The notes below the pieces were generated by a model. It was not told the DNA's origin, did no database searches, and saw only the letters and a list, made by a program, of their open reading frames with translations. Positions 60,491-64,000 of a stretch of DNA of 64,000 nt are shown here, piece after piece; within the stretch, counting starts at the first letter, position 1; each line of letters begins with the position of its first letter. The position numbers and the translations under genes are program-made. The stretch comes from Serinus canaria (Eukaryota > Chordata > Aves > Passeriformes > Fringillidae). Where the stretch lies: NCBI RefSeq assembly GCF_022539315.1, contig NC_066336.1, positions 5,460,600-5,524,599 of the forward strand. Reading direction: 5' to 3'.

Positions 60491-61397
60491 TGCAATTCTT
60501 GCTGGCAGCTCTCAGCTCCCACAGCCAAACAAGGCAGAGCAGCCCCAGCCTCGGTGTTTGGCCCAAGGTGGGGAACACCAGGGCTGTGCCAGCCCCAAAT
60601 GCCACCCCGAGTGCCAGTGCTGGCAGTGCCAGGGTGCTGTGGCCGGGAGCCACCCAGTGGCAGGTGAACCAGGAAAAGCACCTCGGCTTTCCAGGATCAC
60701 TTTACAGCTGCTCTTTCCACACCCAGGGTTTCTGCAGAGCAGGAAGGGGAGAAAGGTGCTATTTTATTATGTTTTGAAATCGTTGTCTTCATTCAGAAGT
60801 GTGGCAAGAAAGGAATTCTTTTAAAAATGTTTTTTCCCATTGGAAATTCATGAACCATGAGTTCAAGCCCCAGGGTCAGACTGGGAGCCAAAAACATGAC
60901 CAATAAATCTATGATTCCCTGAAAAAAATTCCAAAATAGCCACAATTTGGGTGTCAATCTTTTCAATCAGTGATTTATGGGTTGGGGGTACAGGGATGGG
61001 AGAGAGATCAACCTCTGGGGCCCACACCAGGCAAGGGCACAAGCAGCAAATAAACCCCACAAGGATCTCCTCAAGGAGCCAACACTTCCAGCACAATTTG
61101 AGATCCAGAAATCATCACAAAGATAAAAAGAAAAACCCAGAAAAATGCTGCAGCTGGGCTGTGTCCCAGGGAGGGCAGCCCACACCAGAGCCAGGACAAG
61201 CTGCTCCATCCCCTGATTGCCACGGCCTCTGTATCAGAAAACTGAAATGAGGGATGGGGAGCTCTGGGGTGAAATGCAGAAATTCAGGAGGAGCAGGTGT
61301 GATTCACCAGGGTTTGGCTGTCGGGGAGGCCAAACCGAGCTCCAAGAGTAGCAACTATCTCACCTTGTATTATTATTTATGTATTCCTGATGGTGAG

Positions 61398-61426
61398 GAT
61401 GATGATGATGATTATTATTATTATTA
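61398..61426. repeat. (GAT)n/(ATT)n microsatellite
   Basis: Four GAT units followed by about five ATT units. Confidence 0.92.
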
Positions 61427-61969
61427 GAAAGGCGATCTGATGCAGCTGATAAGGGGCTGAGCCAGCAGTCAGGAGGGCTGGTTTCTATTCCTGACACTCC
61501 TGGCAGAGTTGTGAAATTCCCAGCCCAGCCCTGGGGCTGAGCCCCAGCACCCACCACGACCCACAGGTGCCCTACACCAGGGACCTGCCTGATGTTTCTG
61601 GCTTTAAAAAAACCCCACAACAGCAGCGTTGGATTTCCTGCATTCCAGCTTCTAAATCCATCCTCGACAGGCCCCAAAATAAAATCAAAGAGGGGGGAAA
61701 ATCCACCAAAGCCCGAAGCAAATAAAACCCCCTGGCCGAGGCAGCGGCCTCCACCTGGCCTGACATCAAGGGGCACCGATGGCCCAGCGACAGCATCAAC
61801 AGCAAATGTTTTTGGAGGCGTTTTTCGAAGGATCAAACCGCTTCCCTCACTGCGGGCACCTCAGCCTGACACGCAAAGGGAACAAACTCGGCTTTATAGT
61901 GCCGGGGTGCTGCTGGGCGAGCAGGAAGGCAAAGCTGGAGATGGAGCCCCCAGGGACAGCATCCCACCG

Positions 61970-62300
61970 CACAGGGGGGTCCCACAGGGCAAATCGCCCT
62001 CGTGGCAGAGGAAAGCCTGCGGGCAGCAGCTCCCGAGCGGGTCCCCGGGCGGCCGGGATGCCGAGGGCAGCTCCGAGCAGCCCGCCGCCGAAAGGCAGCC
62101 CAGGCAGGGCAGCTCCCGGAGCCTCCCTCAACCGCGAGGCACCATCCTGCCCCCGGGAGAGCCTCCCCAGCACAACAGAGACGCTTCTGCGGTCGCAGAG
62201 TCTCTCTGGTTTCTCCAGGCTCAGCCCCCGGCCGCGGGCGCTGCCAGTCCCAGCCTTTGACAGCCCGAAAGCGAAACCACCGCGAAGCCGAGGGGAAGGA
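61970..62300. promoter_or_regulatory. Intronic CpG-rich block near the last Runt exon
   Basis: Dense CpG (CCCGGGCGGCCGGGATGCCG and similar) 450-780 bp downstream, in RUNX3 sense, of the Runt exon. It is not coding in the RUNX3 frame. It might be an alternative promoter or enhancer; no direct evidence. Confidence 0.35.
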
Positions 62301-62742
62301 GCTCTGTGCCAGAGCAGACACCGCCTCAGCACCCAGGGAACCTGCACCATTTTTAGTTTAATCAGCTGGCAATCATCCCCAAAACCGAGCACAGATCTCT
62401 GGTTCCTTAACCCCCCCAGTCCCCCTGTGCAGCGCCAGGCTGGGCCCTTTGTGCTTTTGCCATCGAAGCCCGAAGAGTTTTCCCAACATCCCAACCTGGA
62501 GCTGTGAAATTATCCCTCCAAGATGGGTTAGGGAGCTACAAACCATCCCTCCGCGATGGGATATGGAGCAGGAGGCCAGCAGGGAGGGACACAGGGGAAA
62601 ATCCGAGCAGCCAGCGGTGCCACCCCAAGGCCATCCCTGAGCTCCGTGTTCCGGCTCTGCGCCCTGCGCCCCTCAGGCACGGAGAGCTCCGACCCTGCAC
62701 CCCTTCCCCAGACCCCAAGGGCAGCTCTTCGGCAGCCCTTCA

Positions 62743-64000
<1,258 letters not shown>

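Overview
This window is vertebrate nuclear DNA, most likely from a bird. It holds the 3' parts of two convergent genes: CLIC4 on the + strand (exons 2 to 6 plus 3'UTR, about 1698-13650) and RUNX3 on the - strand (the last Runt-domain exon, one middle exon, the terminal coding exon and the 3'UTR, about 62852-34030). The evidence is conserved protein segments split by GT-AG introns, with exon lengths (110, 126, 107, 182 and 165 nt for CLIC4; 105, 165 and 524 nt for RUNX3) that keep the reading frame across every junction. The bird assignment rests on short introns, few recognisable interspersed repeats, many GC-rich minisatellites and CpG-rich blocks. These suit a gene-dense, GC-rich avian microchromosome, but this is inference and I cannot name the species.

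Layout. 1-1697: CLIC4 intron 1 (exon 1, with the first 24 codons, lies upstream). 1698-9673: CLIC4 exons 2-6. 9674 to about 13650: a long AT-rich CLIC4 3'UTR with several AATAAA signals and a 31-bp minisatellite. 13.65-34.03 kb: intergenic DNA between the two gene ends, with minisatellites, CpG-rich blocks near 22.1-22.5, 24.2-24.5 and 30.4-30.9 kb, and homeodomain or octamer motif patches; I find no protein gene there. 34.03-36.94 kb: RUNX3 3'UTR. 36.94-37.46 kb: RUNX3 terminal coding exon. 48.08-48.25 kb: middle exon. 62.75-62.85 kb: last Runt exon. Further Runt exons and the promoters lie beyond 64,000. The two large RUNX3 introns carry three minisatellites, several microsatellites and islands of complex sequence that resemble conserved non-coding or enhancer elements.

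Biology. CLIC4 is a GST-fold, redox-sensitive chloride intracellular channel protein. RUNX3 is a Runt-domain transcription factor ending in the TLE/Groucho-binding VWRPY motif. CLIC and RUNX genes sit next to each other at three vertebrate loci (CLIC6-RUNX1, CLIC5-RUNX2, CLIC4-RUNX3), so this pair is one member of an ancient duplicated block. I do not see an undescribed gene system. The best leads are a weak CLIC4 exon 5 donor with an open intron-retention tail, an out-of-frame lysine-rich ORF overlapping the RUNX3 stop, miRNA-type 3'UTR sites, candidate intronic enhancers and stop-free tandem arrays that imitate long genes.
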